Positions 16,808 through 26,035 of a stretch of 64,000 bases of DNA are shown piece by piece. The stretch is from assembly GCA_021639365.1 (NCBI GenBank), contig JAJXHK010000003.1, positions 41,888 to 105,887 of the forward strand, read 5' to 3'. Below the pieces are notes generated by a model that was given only the letters and a program-made list of their open reading frames with translations, made no database searches and was not told the DNA's origin. This DNA comes from Collinsella aerofaciens (GTDB lineage Bacteria > Actinomycetota > Coriobacteriia > Coriobacteriales > Coriobacteriaceae). Position 1 is the stretch's first letter. The number at the start of each line of letters is the position of its first letter. Made by a program: the position numbers and the translations under genes.

Positions 16808-17818
16808 CTATCCCCTAAATTCAAAGGTGCTCAGGCCGAACGTCAGCAGATCGCCGTTGCGCAGCGGGCAGCGCGTAATGCGGCGGTTGTTGACGAGTGT
16901 GCCGTTGGTGGAATTGAGGTCCTCGATCGACCAATCCGAGCCCGTAAAGGTGAGCTGGGCGTGGCGGCGCGACACGTTGGGGTCGCGCAGGGCAATGTCG
17001 GAAACTGAGCGCTCGCGACCGATGGTCACCTGCGCGGAGGTGATGCTATGGCTCTCGCCGCTCACGACGTCGACGAGCTGGGCGAGCGGGCGCTGCGGGG
17101 CGCGAGTGCTCGCCATGTTGGAGGCGATGCCGGCTGCGGCGCCTAGGCCCACGGCGGCACCGGTCGCGGCGGCTCCGCCCATGCCGGCAAGCGCGTCGCG
17201 CGAGACGGTCTGCGGCACCGGGATGGGTGCGGCGGCGGGGTCGGGGACGCTAGGCGCGAAGGGGTCTGCCGCGGCAAGCGGGTCGGGAGTGGCGGCGCGA
17301 GGCGTCGGCTGCTGCTGGGGCATGGCGGCGGGGCGCTGCTGCGGGGCAGCAAACTGCTGCTGGCCGGCGCGCGGGGCGCTGGCGGCACGGCTTGCCGCGG
17401 AGTTGTTCTGACCCAGGCCGTTTTGATAGGCGCGCTCTTCTTCGTATAGGCGGCCGAGCGTGGGGGCATCGACGTTCTCGGCAAAGACCGAGAACTTGCC
17501 GGCGCGCAGCTGCGGATCGATCATAAAGCGCACGAGGGGCTCGCCGACAAAGACATAGCGGCGCTTTTCGGCCTGCGCTTTCACAAACTCGCGGACCTCG
17601 CGCGAAAGCTCGGGGTAGAACGGGGCGAGCATGGGATCGTCGTCGGCGGCGATCAGGATGGTATAGAGTGCCGGCGCCGTGTTGACGCCGTTAATCACTA
17701 GAGTCTGATCCTCCATGTCGCGAGCGGCCTGCTTGGCAAGCTTCTTAAAGGAGAACGGGGCACGGGTGGCACCGAAGATGCCGGCCACGTGGTCCTCGAA
17801 GATGTTCAGGAAGTTCAC
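16808..17818 (-). CDS. DUF3662/FHA-domain protein (FhaA type)
   Basis: 336 aa. The N-terminal domain (about 1-130, MNFLNIFEDHVAGIFG...) matches DUF3662 of actinobacterial FhaA; a Gln/Pro/Ala-rich linker (about 140-240) follows, and the C-terminal FHA domain (about 250-336) carries TIGRERSVSDIAL, VSRRHAQL and EDLNSTNGTLVNN. Known role: binds phosphorylated kinase and MurJ-like partners to regulate peptidoglycan precursor export at poles or septum. The start ATG overlaps the stop of the upstream kinase gene (4 bp). Confidence 0.9.
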   Translation of the reverse strand: MNFLNIFEDHVAGIFGATRAPFSFKKLAKQAARDMEDQTLVINGVNTAPALYTILIAADDDPMLAPFYPELSREVREFVKAQAEKRRYVFVGEPLVRFMIDPQLRAGKFSVFAENVDAPTLGRLYEEERAYQNGLGQNNSAASRAASAPRAGQQQFAAPQQRPAAMPQQQPTPRAATPDPLAAADPFAPSVPDPAAAPIPVPQTVSRDALAGMGGAAATGAAVGLGAAAGIASNMASTRAPQRPLAQLVDVVSGESHSITSAQVTIGRERSVSDIALRDPNVSRRHAQLTFTGSDWSIEDLNSTNGTLVNNRRITRCPLRNGDLLTFGLSTFEFRG

Positions 17819-19668
17819 GAAAGATCACTCTCCGTATAGGTTCTTTGGTATCCGAGCAAATATAGGCATATCCCAACGATTATAGAGGATAGGGTTCCCG
17901 CAACTGCCGCCTTGGCGGCGACCGCGGCTGCAAGGCTGGCAATTTCCATATGGTGTGCAAGACAGGATGCCACTGCGCAGCCGATGCCGGTGACGGCGAT
18001 GGCGGCGATTGCGGCAAGGTTTGAGCCCTGGTCGGCACGCTTGGCATGGGCATTGAGCAGCGCAGATGACGCCGCGGCAGTTGTTGCGACCAGCACAAAG
18101 GCAGCCCAAAGGAGCGGGTCTTCCAGCGCTGCGGCAACGTTACCGAGCCCCAGCACGCCTCCGGCAGAGAGAGCGACCGTGGCCAGACGGGCAAAAAGCA
18201 CGCCCATGCCCGTTGCCGCGGCGGCGCTTGCCGGGCCGAGCCAAAATGACGCGACGCCGGCGGCGACCCCAGCTGCCAGGAAGGTATTGCCAGTCAGACA
18301 GCCAAGCGCGAGTGCACAGGTGAGCGCGGCGCTCGCGGCAGCCTCGGTGCGACCCCAGGCGATCCACCAACCGGACATGGCGGCGGCAAAGATCACCGCG
18401 ACGGGCAACATCGACAGGATGCCCTGCGCCTGCATGGTGGCGTTGGCCATGAGCACCAAAAAGCCCACAGCCGAGATGGCCGAGCCGATCTGGGGGGCCA
18501 GGCCAGCCGCCGCTCCGATCGCGATAGCCGCAATGACCAGGCCGGGAAGCGCCGCGACCCCGGCCGTTTGCATCAGTAAAAAGCTAAAGGTGCCGCACGT
18601 TAGCGCCGAGATAGCGTGCATGGTGTAGTCGCGCGCATGGCTCCAGCGCGTGCCCGCCCAGCCGAGCGCGGGGTCGACCTCGATGGCGTCGCCCTCGTAG
18701 TGCGACGGCTCGATATCGTCGAGCTCCTGCTCGTCATCCGAAAGCTCGCCAACCATTTGCTCCAGGCTGCGACGGCCTTCGCGCACGCTGCCCAGACCGG
18801 CAAGGAGCTGGTCGCAAAATGCCTCGATGCTGTTGGGGCGGTCCTGCGGCATGGGGGAGAGCGCGCTCATGAGCGCGGCCTCGGCTCCCGGGGGAAAGTG
18901 TGGTATCAGCTCGCTGGGATAGGTGGCGCCGCCGATGATGCGGCCGAGCGAGTCGGCGGGCGTGGCCGCCATAAAGGGAGCGCTGCCGCACAGGCCCTCG
19001 TAGATCACACAGGCAAGGGCAAAGACATCAGCGCGTTCGTCGACCGTGCCGGTCTCGATATCGAGCTGCTCGGGCGGCATGTAGCCGATGGTGCCGCCGC
19101 GCGAACCGCCAAAGCCACCGGCGGACGACAGTCGCGCCATGCCAAAGTCGGTGAGCTTTACATTGCCCGAGTGGTCGATGAGCACGTTGGCGGGCTTAAT
19201 GTCCAGGTGGAGTACGCCATTACTGTGGGCGAAGGTGAGCGCCTGGCCCAGGGCATCGGCAATGGCCGCGGCCTCGTCAAAGGTAAGTGAGTGGCCGTCC
19301 ACGCGGTGCAAAAACTCGGCCAGCGACATGCCATCGACATATTCCATAACCAGGTAGGCATAGGCTGTGTCGTGCGTAAAGTCGATGACCTGCACGATAT
19401 TGGGATGTTGAAGCATGGCGGCAGTGTGCGCCTCGCGCAGGACATCCATGATGTCGCTGGCGGGCATGCCGGCACCGTTGATAAGGGGGATGCGCTTAAT
19501 GGCGACGCGGCGGCGCAGGTGCGTGTCGCGGCAGATCTCGATGGAGCCAAAACCGCCGGTCGCAAGTGTCTCGAGCGGCTGGTACCGCTTGAGCAGCTCG
19601 CGAGAGCTGGTGCCCTCCAAAGGAACGTCCGGCGAGAACCGGGCGGTATGTTGCGAGAAAAGCGGCAT
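17815..19668 (-). CDS. Ser/Thr protein kinase with polytopic membrane domain
   Basis: 617 aa from ATG 19668 (MPLFSQHTAR), with GAGGG upstream; a TTG at 19674 is less likely. The kinase domain (about 24-285) has LATGGFGSIEICRD, VAIKRI, catalytic loop HLDIKPANV and DFGMA. The HRD arginine is Leu, so it is a non-RD kinase and probably does not rely on activation-loop phosphorylation in the usual way. The second half (about 340-612) is a string of hydrophobic Ala-rich spans, roughly eight, with no recognised sensor. First gene of the operon reading down to pknB. Confidence 0.88.
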   Translation of the reverse strand: MPLFSQHTARFSPDVPLEGTSSRELLKRYQPLETLATGGFGSIEICRDTHLRRRVAIKRIPLINGAGMPASDIMDVLREAHTAAMLQHPNIVQVIDFTHDTAYAYLVMEYVDGMSLAEFLHRVDGHSLTFDEAAAIADALGQALTFAHSNGVLHLDIKPANVLIDHSGNVKLTDFGMARLSSAGGFGGSRGGTIGYMPPEQLDIETGTVDERADVFALACVIYEGLCGSAPFMAATPADSLGRIIGGATYPSELIPHFPPGAEAALMSALSPMPQDRPNSIEAFCDQLLAGLGSVREGRRSLEQMVGELSDDEQELDDIEPSHYEGDAIEVDPALGWAGTRWSHARDYTMHAISALTCGTFSFLLMQTAGVAALPGLVIAAIAIGAAAGLAPQIGSAISAVGFLVLMANATMQAQGILSMLPVAVIFAAAMSGWWIAWGRTEAAASAALTCALALGCLTGNTFLAAGVAAGVASFWLGPASAAAATGMGVLFARLATVALSAGGVLGLGNVAAALEDPLLWAAFVLVATTAAASSALLNAHAKRADQGSNLAAIAAIAVTGIGCAVASCLAHHMEIASLAAAVAAKAAVAGTLSSIIVGICLYLLGYQRTYTESDLS

Positions 19669-19748
19669 GGCCAACCCTCGTGCGTTTAAAGTTCGTTTGC
19701 GAGTGGCGGGCGCGGAGCCGAGCCGTTCGCGGTGGCATAGATGCTGCT

Positions 19749-19754
19749 AGTGTA
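19749..19754 (-). promoter_or_regulatory. -10 element of the kinase/FHA operon promoter
   Basis: On the minus strand TGC-TACACT, an extended -10, lies about 80 bp before the kinase start. It is the same hexamer as in front of the tRNA-Arg gene. No convincing -35. Confidence 0.4.
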
Positions 19755-19812
19755 GCACGCTCGGGTGCATGGGGAGGATAGCGGGATGCGAGGTTGCCTG
19801 TCTGGCTTGGCC

Positions 19813-20520
19813 TTAGCGCTTCTTCTTGTTCTTCTTCTGCTTGCGCTTGGTCTCCTGGGGCTTGTCGCCCTGCTTGGCTTCGGCAGCGGCCTTCTCGGCC
19901 TTCATTTTCTTCTTCTTGGTCTCGATGCGGAGTTTTTTGTTGATGCGCGCCTTGAGGAAGGGACCGAACTGCTCGGCATCGCCGCGGACAAAGGTGTCCT
20001 TAGGGATCGTCACGCCCTGGTCGGCGAACATGGCCACAAAGATGCGCTCGCCGTCGAGCACGTGGTCGAGCTTTTCAAACGGGAAGAACTGCGACTTGCC
20101 GCTCTTGCCCCAAACCATCAGGCCGTCCTCGTTGGCGGCGACGCGGCGATAGCGGCCACCCATGGACTCGTCGGCCTCGACGGCGTCGATAAAGTCGCGG
20201 GCGAGGGTGTGGTGCAGGTTTTTGCTCCACCAGGCCAAAAAGGCGCCGAATACGATCAGGACGACGCCAAACTTGATCCAGTTGCCGCCGGCCACCAGCA
20301 TGCCGATGCCGATGAGCGCGGCAATTGCCGCGGCGACATACAGCGAGCCGCGACGCCTGGGCGAGGCGACCAGGCGGGCGAAGTCGGTGACCAGGTCGTT
20401 TTCGTACTGGTACTCGTTGAGGTACAGGATGCCGTCGTCGGCTGCGGCCTGCTCCTCGAGCGCGACCTCGACCTGGTCGGCTGCTTCGGAGGGAACGAGG
20501 TTGCTCTCTGCGTCTGCCAT
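19813..20520 (-). CDS. YcxB-like membrane protein with basic C-terminal tail
   Basis: 235 aa. Two membrane spans close together (about 60-98), then a soluble region resembling the YcxB C-terminal domain (LHHTLARDF, a GLMVWGKSGKSQFFPFEKLDHV segment around 135-160 read in parts), and a tail of about 35 residues that is mostly Lys, Arg, Gln and Glu. Function of the family is unknown. Divergent from dnaX, sharing the 116-bp gap. Confidence 0.65.
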   Translation of the reverse strand: MADAESNLVPSEAADQVEVALEEQAAADDGILYLNEYQYENDLVTDFARLVASPRRRGSLYVAAAIAALIGIGMLVAGGNWIKFGVVLIVFGAFLAWWSKNLHHTLARDFIDAVEADESMGGRYRRVAANEDGLMVWGKSGKSQFFPFEKLDHVLDGERIFVAMFADQGVTIPKDTFVRGDAEQFGPFLKARINKKLRIETKKKKMKAEKAAAEAKQGDKPQETKRKQKKNKKKR

Positions 20521-20636
20521 GCTCTTTGGACTCCTATCGCGGCGGGCTCGCCGTACGGGTTATTATGGAATGCAGTATGCCGTGCGACCGCATGGCCGCC
20601 GCGGCAACAAGACTCAGTATACCCGGGGGAGCACCC

Positions 20637-23120
20637 ATGGAATCGTTGTACCGAAAGTATCGCCCGCTCACCTTCGACTCCGTGGTGGGCCAGCAGCATA
20701 TCGTCTCGACGCTCGAGCACGCCATCACCGAGGGGCGCCTGTCCCACGCCTACCTGTTCTGCGGACCGCGCGGCACGGGCAAGACCACCATGGCGCGCAT
20801 TCTGGCCAAGGCGCTGCTGTGCCGCAATGCCGAGGCGGCGCGCGCCGAGGGTGCAAGCGGCTGCATGCCCGACGGTACTTGCGAGGAGTGCGAGCTCATC
20901 GCCGAGGGCAACCACCCGGATGTCTACGAGCTCGATGCCGCAAGCCGTACCGGCGTGGACAACGTGCGCGAGGAGATCATCAGCTCCGTCAACTTTGCCC
21001 CGGTGCGCGGCAAGTACAAGATCTATATCATCGATGAGGTCCACATGCTCACGACGGCGGCGTTCAACGCGCTGCTCAAGACGCTTGAGGAGCCGCCGGC
21101 ACACGTGATCTTTGTGCTGTGCACCACCGACCCGCAAAAGATTCTGGAGACCATCCTCTCGCGCTGCCAGCGTTTCGATTTCCATCGCATCGGCAACGAG
21201 GATATTGAGCATCGCCTGGCATACGTGTGCGAGCAGGAGGGCTTCGATTACGACGACGAGGCGCTGGCTATCGTGGCGCGCCATGCCAAGGGCGGCATGC
21301 GCGACGCATTGTCCACGCTGGAGCAGCTGAGCGTCTTTGGCAACGGTTCTGTGCATGCGGACGACGCTCGCTCGCTTTTAGGCGAGGTTTCGGACCAGAT
21401 CCTGGGCGAGTTTGCCCGCGCCATTGCTAATCGTGATGTCGCCGAGCTATATGGGCTTATTCGCGCGCAGGTCGAGGAAGGCAACGATCTGCTGGAACTG
21501 ACGCGCGACCTGGTGGCGCACGTGCGCGACGTGTATGTTGCCTGCGTTGCCGGTGCCCGTGCCGAGTTGTTTGAGGGCGGTGCCGAGCAGGCCGAGGCGC
21601 TTGCTGCCGAGGCCGCTGCCTTTGGCGAGCATCCTGCCGACCGCCTGGCCCGTGTGCTGACGGTGCTCGACGATGCCGCACTGGAGATGAGGGGCGCGAG
21701 CGACGTGCGCCTGGTGCTCGAGATCGCCTGCACGCGTCTGGCGCGTCCCGAGGCTGATTTAACGATTGAGGCATTGGCCGAGCGCGTGGCACGCCTGGAG
21801 GCCATGGTTGCCAATGCCGCGGTGCCGGCGAGCGTGGCTGCTGCTCAGGCCGCCGCGCCTACAGCATCCGTACCCGCTGCCGCCCAGCAGCCGACGCTTA
21901 TCTCGGGTGCCCGAGCTGCCGCTCCGGCGGCATCTGCTACCCCCGCTGATACGTCCACGCGCCAGGGCGGTATGCCTTGGGACCGTGGTGCTGCCGCTCC
22001 GGCGGCTCAGCCTGCGCCCCGTTCTGCGTCCGTGTCGGCTTCCAAGCCTGCAGCGTCTGCACCTCAGTCTGCGCCGGCTCCGACGCCTCAGCCCGTTGCG
22101 GCCCCCGCGCCTGCCACCGCTCCGGCACCTAAGCCCCAGCCCAACACCGCCGCCCAGGTTGCTGCCGCCGGTGCCGCCGAGACGCCCGCGGTTGAGGACG
22201 CCGGCGAACTCCAGCGCAAATGGGCCGAGGTTGTCGAGCGTGTCAAGGCGCGTCAGGCTTCCTACGCAGGGCTTTTGCTCAACGCCCGCGCCACGGCCGA
22301 CGACGGCTCCAAGCTCACGGTCTCGTTCCCCGCGGGCTCGACCTTTGCCATCAAGATGCTCGGTCGCGCCGATACGCAGTCGGTGGTCCTGCCGACGGTC
22401 TGCGCGGTCTTCGGTCGTCGCACCGTCGACTACGTCCTGGATGGAGGTGGCACGCCGGCTCCTCAACATGAGGAGCATTCTCCATCTGCACGGGCTGCGG
22501 CATCTGCGGACCCGCAACCCGTGTCCTCGGCGGCCCCTGTATCCTCAAGCGCCAGCGCGCCGCAGCCAAAAGCGGCACCGGTAGCGGCATCGACCCCGTC
22601 GGTGCCTGAACCCGCTACGCCCAAACAAGCTGCTCCGGTCCCCGCGCCCAAGCCCGCCGCCGCGCCTGCGCCCAAGTCATCCGACCTGGGCAAAGCCCCC
22701 TGGCTGCGCTCCGACAACCCCGCTGGCGCTCCTGCCACGGGCAAGCTCCCGACCGAGCCCGCACCCCGAGCGCCCGAGCGCGCGTCCGCTCCCAAGGCTC
22801 AGCCGTCTGCGCAGTCTGCACCGTGGGAATCCGAGCAGGTGCCCTACGACGACGCTATGGTCGGCGGCTTCGCTGGCGATGCGAGCGGGGACGATCTGCC
22901 TCCGTTCGACGTGCCGGGTGCGACGCCCGCGCCCAAGTCCGCTGTAACTGCCCCCAAAGAGGAGGACGCTCCTGCAGCTCCCTGGGAGTCCAACCCTGGT
23001 GCGGGCAGCCCCTTCGGCCATCAGGGCGCAGCCCCAAGCATCCCGCAGACCGAGGACGAGGCCAAAGACCTCATCCGCAGCGTCTTCGGTCAGGCCACCA
23101 TCTTCAAACCGGTGGAGTAG
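20637..23120 (+). CDS. dnaX: DNA polymerase III subunits gamma/tau
   Basis: 827 aa from ATG 20637, seven bases after GGGGGAG; in-frame codons upstream are not preceded by a site. The clamp-loader AAA+ core (about 1-370) starts MESLYRKYRPLTFDSVVGQ, has Walker A GPRGTGKTT (about 43), a four-Cys zinc module (about 62-88), Walker B IDEVH and the sensor region. The second half is very rich in Ala and Pro, with an embedded tau-like domain (about 520-605) before another low-complexity stretch. It loads the beta clamp and joins the polymerase cores. The repetitive tail is long compared with most DnaX proteins. No slippery A-run frameshift signal seen. Confidence 0.93.
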   Translation: MESLYRKYRPLTFDSVVGQQHIVSTLEHAITEGRLSHAYLFCGPRGTGKTTMARILAKALLCRNAEAARAEGASGCMPDGTCEECELIAEGNHPDVYELDAASRTGVDNVREEIISSVNFAPVRGKYKIYIIDEVHMLTTAAFNALLKTLEEPPAHVIFVLCTTDPQKILETILSRCQRFDFHRIGNEDIEHRLAYVCEQEGFDYDDEALAIVARHAKGGMRDALSTLEQLSVFGNGSVHADDARSLLGEVSDQILGEFARAIANRDVAELYGLIRAQVEEGNDLLELTRDLVAHVRDVYVACVAGARAELFEGGAEQAEALAAEAAAFGEHPADRLARVLTVLDDAALEMRGASDVRLVLEIACTRLARPEADLTIEALAERVARLEAMVANAAVPASVAAAQAAAPTASVPAAAQQPTLISGARAAAPAASATPADTSTRQGGMPWDRGAAAPAAQPAPRSASVSASKPAASAPQSAPAPTPQPVAAPAPATAPAPKPQPNTAAQVAAAGAAETPAVEDAGELQRKWAEVVERVKARQASYAGLLLNARATADDGSKLTVSFPAGSTFAIKMLGRADTQSVVLPTVCAVFGRRTVDYVLDGGGTPAPQHEEHSPSARAAASADPQPVSSAAPVSSSASAPQPKAAPVAASTPSVPEPATPKQAAPVPAPKPAAAPAPKSSDLGKAPWLRSDNPAGAPATGKLPTEPAPRAPERASAPKAQPSAQSAPWESEQVPYDDAMVGGFAGDASGDDLPPFDVPGATPAPKSAVTAPKEEDAPAAPWESNPGAGSPFGHQGAAPSIPQTEDEAKDLIRSVFGQATIFKPVE

Positions 23121-23141
23121 CTGCGCAGGCGGGTATACCGC

Positions 23142-23615
23142 TCAAGAAGAGGGCTCAATGTCCGGGCGCATCTGTGTTTCGGACATGTGTAGCGTGGTGC
23201 CGCGTATCTCGCATTCGAGCAGACAGGTACGTGACGGTCGGCCTAGGATGCTGAGGTCGATGCGATACGTCGCATGGCTGTCCGTGTACTCGACTTGTTC
23301 GGCGTTGACGGTTGCTCCGATTGCCAAATAAACGCCTGGCTCGGCATCGACAATCTTGGCGTCCTCTATCTTGACCTTGAACTCCTGGTAGAGGGACGGG
23401 CTGTTGTAGTAAATGGTTCGGGTTCCGTCGGTGCACTCATCGGTCGTTTCCCATTTGACGGCGGGCTGGTCCGAGCTGGCTACTAACAGTTCTGCTCCAA
23501 AGGCTATAGCGTGGGCGACGACAACCAGCAATGCCCAGCCGGCAAAGAGATAGATAACCAAATATAGAGCGGGGTGTTTTGAGCGGATGTTTTGGAGCAC
23601 GTCGGGGGCATTCAT
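23142..23615 (-). CDS. Hypothetical single-span membrane protein
   Basis: 157 aa, convergent with dnaX (21-bp gap). One membrane span (about 17-45) after a short cytoplasmic start MNAPDVLQNIRSKHPALYL; the rest is probably outside and beta-rich, with Cys residues at about 60, 130 and 134 that could bond. No family recognised. Start ATG 23615 follows GGAGGTG on the minus strand. Confidence 0.6.
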   Translation of the reverse strand: MNAPDVLQNIRSKHPALYLVIYLFAGWALLVVVAHAIAFGAELLVASSDQPAVKWETTDECTDGTRTIYYNSPSLYQEFKVKIEDAKIVDAEPGVYLAIGATVNAEQVEYTDSHATYRIDLSILGRPSRTCLLECEIRGTTLHMSETQMRPDIEPSS

Positions 23616-23690
23616 GGGGCACCTCCAAATTGCTATCTATGGCAATCAAATTATACCCCGCCGTCATGAGCGCCGCCTCGAGTAGTGGCT

Positions 23691-23727
23691 CGGCATTTAG
23701 CCATTTAGTGGTACGCATTAAATGCCG
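23691..23727. repeat. Inverted repeat in the dnaX-ebfC gap
   Basis: Arms CGGCATTTA (23691-23699) and TAAATGCCG (23719-23727) pair perfectly around a 19-base loop. It lies in the 340-bp gap between the hypothetical gene and ebfC; no T-tract. Besides this and the -10 box at 23875 nothing else is recognisable there. Confidence 0.4.
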
Positions 23728-23874
23728 GATTCCGGCTCTACAAGATTTAGCTTTCAATATTATGCAGATGCGAATTATTCAACTTTGCATAATCTTTGGG
23801 CGCGGCTTGCACTCCAGGACATGTATATCGACTGAGGGAACACGTCCGCCCCGCTTGCTTGCCCCGCGCCGTGG

Positions 23875-23880
23875 TACGAT
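23875..23880 (+). promoter_or_regulatory. -10 element upstream of ebfC-recR
   Basis: GTGG-TACGAT about 75 bp before the ebfC start, matching the GG-TAYRAT pattern seen before several other genes in the window. No clear -35 at proper spacing. Confidence 0.35.
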
Positions 23881-23955
23881 TTTTGAGTTTGAAAGTCCCG
23901 CCGTGCTCCGGCTGCCCTTGCAGCTTGTCGCGCGGCCGCACGTAAAGGAGTCATC

Positions 23956-24276
23956 ATGGCCGGTATGAACATGCAGCAGATGATGAAGCAGGCTCGCAAG
24001 ATGCAGGAGCAGCTTGCCGCCGCGCAGGAGAACCTCAAGTCCCAGACCGTCGATGCCTCTGCCGGCGGCGGCATGGTCAAGGTGACCGTTAACGGCGAGA
24101 TGGAGCTCGTCAACCTCACCATCGATCCCGATGCCCTCGATCCCGAGGACGTCGATATGCTGCAGGATATGATCATGGCTGCCGTCAACGAGGCCGTCCG
24201 CGGCGTCAACGAGCTCGCCAACAAGCAGATGGGCGCCATCACCGGCGGCCTCAACATCCCGGGCATGCCGTTCTAA
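23956..24276 (+). CDS. ebfC: YbaB/EbfC nucleoid-associated protein
   Basis: 106 aa from ATG 23956 with AAAGGAG upstream. Starts [19 protein letters not shown], followed by the family core ([17 protein letters not shown]) and ends in a Gly/Met-rich tail. The dimeric tweezer-shaped protein binds DNA and is nearly always encoded between dnaX and recR, as here (recR begins 12 bp later). Confidence 0.93.
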   Translation: MAGMNMQQMMKQARKMQEQLAAAQENLKSQTVDASAGGGMVKVTVNGEMELVNLTIDPDALDPEDVDMLQDMIMAAVNEAVRGVNELANKQMGAITGGLNIPGMPF

Positions 24277-24287
24277 GACACGCATAT

Positions 24288-24884
24288 ATGAGTGCGAATC
24301 ACAGTCTGCAAAAACTGCTCGATGAACTGGGTCGTCTGCCGGGCATTGGTCCCAAGTCGGCCCAGCGCATCGCCTATTACCTGCTCGAGGCCGATGCCGA
24401 GGAGGCCCGCCGCCTGGCCGAGGCCATCCTGGAGGTCAAGCAGGAGGTCCACTTTTGCAGCCGTTGCTTTAACTACGCCACGGCCGACGAGTGCTCCATC
24501 TGCCAGGACCCGATGCGCGATACCACTCGTATTTGCGTGGTGGGCGAGCCGCGCGACGTCCAGGCGATCGAGCGCACGGGCAGCTACCACGGCCTGTACC
24601 ATGTGCTGGGCGGCGTGATCAGCCCCATGGACAAGATTGGCCCTGAGCAGCTGCACATCCGCGAGCTGCTGGCGCGTCTGGGCCGCGAGGACATCCATGA
24701 GGTCATCATCGCCACCAACCCCAACATCGAGGGCGAGACCACGGCGAGCTATCTGGCCCGTACCATCAAGCCGTTGGGCGTCGAGGTATCGCGTCTGGCA
24801 AGCGGCCTTCCCGTGGGCGGCGACTTGGAGTATGCCGACGAGCTTACGCTTGGCCGCGCCATCGAGGCTCGTCGCGCGATTTAG
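24288..24884 (+). CDS. recR: Recombination protein RecR
   Basis: 198 aa, family length. Helix-hairpin-helix [17 protein letters not shown] (about 10-26), zinc finger CSRC/CSIC (about 57-72), Toprim domain with [12 protein letters not shown] and [12 protein letters not shown]. Works with RecO and RecF to load RecA on gapped DNA. Cotranscribed with ebfC. ATG at 24288; the site upstream is weak, suggesting translational coupling to ebfC. Confidence 0.95.
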   Translation: MSANHSLQKLLDELGRLPGIGPKSAQRIAYYLLEADAEEARRLAEAILEVKQEVHFCSRCFNYATADECSICQDPMRDTTRICVVGEPRDVQAIERTGSYHGLYHVLGGVISPMDKIGPEQLHIRELLARLGREDIHEVIIATNPNIEGETTASYLARTIKPLGVEVSRLASGLPVGGDLEYADELTLGRAIEARRAI

Positions 24885-24921
24885 GTGGCGAGCCTGCTCC
24901 TGCCGTATGTTTTCCTCGCGA

Positions 24922-24951
24922 CGCACGGGGTAGTCATAATTTCCCCGTGCG
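24922..24951. terminator. Hairpin after recR
   Basis: Perfect 9-bp stem CGCACGGGG / CCCCGTGCG with a 12-base loop, 37 bp past the recR stop. T-rich stretch follows only loosely. Confidence 0.5.
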
Positions 24952-25061
24952 ACTGTGAGTTTGTTGTGCAGCAAAGATGCTTCGTATCCGCTTATCGCAT
25001 GGATGCTTCCGCTCGCATCCTTAATTTGCCCATTCGTTGCGCAACCTTTTGGGTTCGCTGA

Positions 25062-25067
25062 TACACT
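25062..25067 (+). promoter_or_regulatory. -10 element upstream of the exported protein/kinase/FHA set
   Basis: TGA-TACACT, extended -10 form; transcription would start about 20 bp before the hairpin at 25089. Confidence 0.4.
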
Positions 25068-25088
25068 CAAATATGGATTTGAATGAAT

Positions 25089-25115
25089 GCGCCGCTTCTG
25101 AGCGGCGTGTTTTTG
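25089..25115 (+). terminator. Leader hairpin with T-run directly before a ribosome-binding site
   Basis: CGCCGCT-TCTG-AGCGGCG followed by TGTTTTTG. The GGAGGAG binding site of the next gene begins at about 25117. It sits downstream of the probable promoter, so it may act as an attenuator. Confidence 0.5.
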
Positions 25116-25129
25116 TTGGAGGAGAACGC

Positions 25130-26035
25130 ATGCGGCCCGGTGGCACTCAGACAAAGCGCGGCGCCGCGGTGCGCATGCGACGCCGACTGGGCTTGGCGCC
25201 GCGGGCGTACGCACTGCTATCGTGCTCGCTGGTGCTGGTCATAGCTGGCGTTTCTGCCTATGGCATGACCGTGCCGTCCATGATGCAGGCACATGCCGCA
25301 CGCGAACCGCGCGTGGGGCATGAGGTCAAAAGTGACCTGGGCACCACGACTGGATATGCTTGGGCAAGTGTGGTCGCGCATATTGTGTTTGGCACCGACG
25401 ACGCGGACGGCGCCGAGGCCCCGGACAACGAAGTCACGCTTGCCAATGGCAAAACCATCGTGCTCACCAACACCAAGATCATCGATCGGTTGTCCAACAA
25501 TAGCGTGGCGGCAACGGTGAATAAGGTCGAGCAGCAGAAGGAGCAGGACGCCCAGCAGTCCGGAAAGCCCGGTAGCTCGGATACTTCTGGCTCCGGCTCG
25601 GATTCGTCGAGTTCGGGCGGCGGCTCTGGGTCGGGTTCCTCTGCCGGAGGGTCTGGAAACGGCGGCTCGACGGGCGGCAACACTGACAACGATGCAAACT
25701 CCGGTGGCCTTTCCGCTGCTGAGGAAGAGAGCATTCACAGTTGGCTTGTGACCAAGTACAACATGCTCGACGGCTATGTTTCTCGTGCCAATGACGTGGT
25801 TTCGACCTATAACTCTACGGGAGATCCCAGGCCGTGCGACAGCCTGGTCGGGGAGATGTTTGTCATTCGAGCCGAGTTCGGTCGTCAGACATTCTCGCCC
25901 CGGTCAAAGTGGTATCAGCAGTATGCCAATCTGTGGGGCTGTTACACCAACCTATGTCAATGGGTCGGCCATTACGGCGATGATGACGTCGCGCTCGGTA
26001 ACTTCAACAATAACGTGGCGGCGCTTGCCCTATGA
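25130..26035 (+). CDS. Exported or membrane-anchored hypothetical protein with Ser/Gly linker
   Basis: 301 aa from ATG 25130, after TTGGAGGAG; upstream in-frame codons run through the leader hairpin. Basic N-terminus (RRRLGLAPRAYALL) then one span (about 26-48), i.e. signal anchor. A Ser/Gly-rich low-complexity stretch (about 150-200) links to a C-terminal alpha-helical domain of about 100 residues with two Trp and several Tyr near the end (WGCYTNLCQWVGHYG). No known family. It overlaps the start of the kinase-like gene by 4 bp, so the two are coupled; it may be an extracytoplasmic partner of that protein. Confidence 0.65.
   Translation: MRPGGTQTKRGAAVRMRRRLGLAPRAYALLSCSLVLVIAGVSAYGMTVPSMMQAHAAREPRVGHEVKSDLGTTTGYAWASVVAHIVFGTDDADGAEAPDNEVTLANGKTIVLTNTKIIDRLSNNSVAATVNKVEQQKEQDAQQSGKPGSSDTSGSGSDSSSSGGGSGSGSSAGGSGNGGSTGGNTDNDANSGGLSAAEEESIHSWLVTKYNMLDGYVSRANDVVSTYNSTGDPRPCDSLVGEMFVIRAEFGRQTFSPRSKWYQQYANLWGCYTNLCQWVGHYGDDDVALGNFNNNVAALAL

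Noticed and set aside
20526..20636. Possible 4.5S SRP RNA before dnaX
   Set aside because: Position is typical but the GGAAG...AGCAG tetraloop region is absent.
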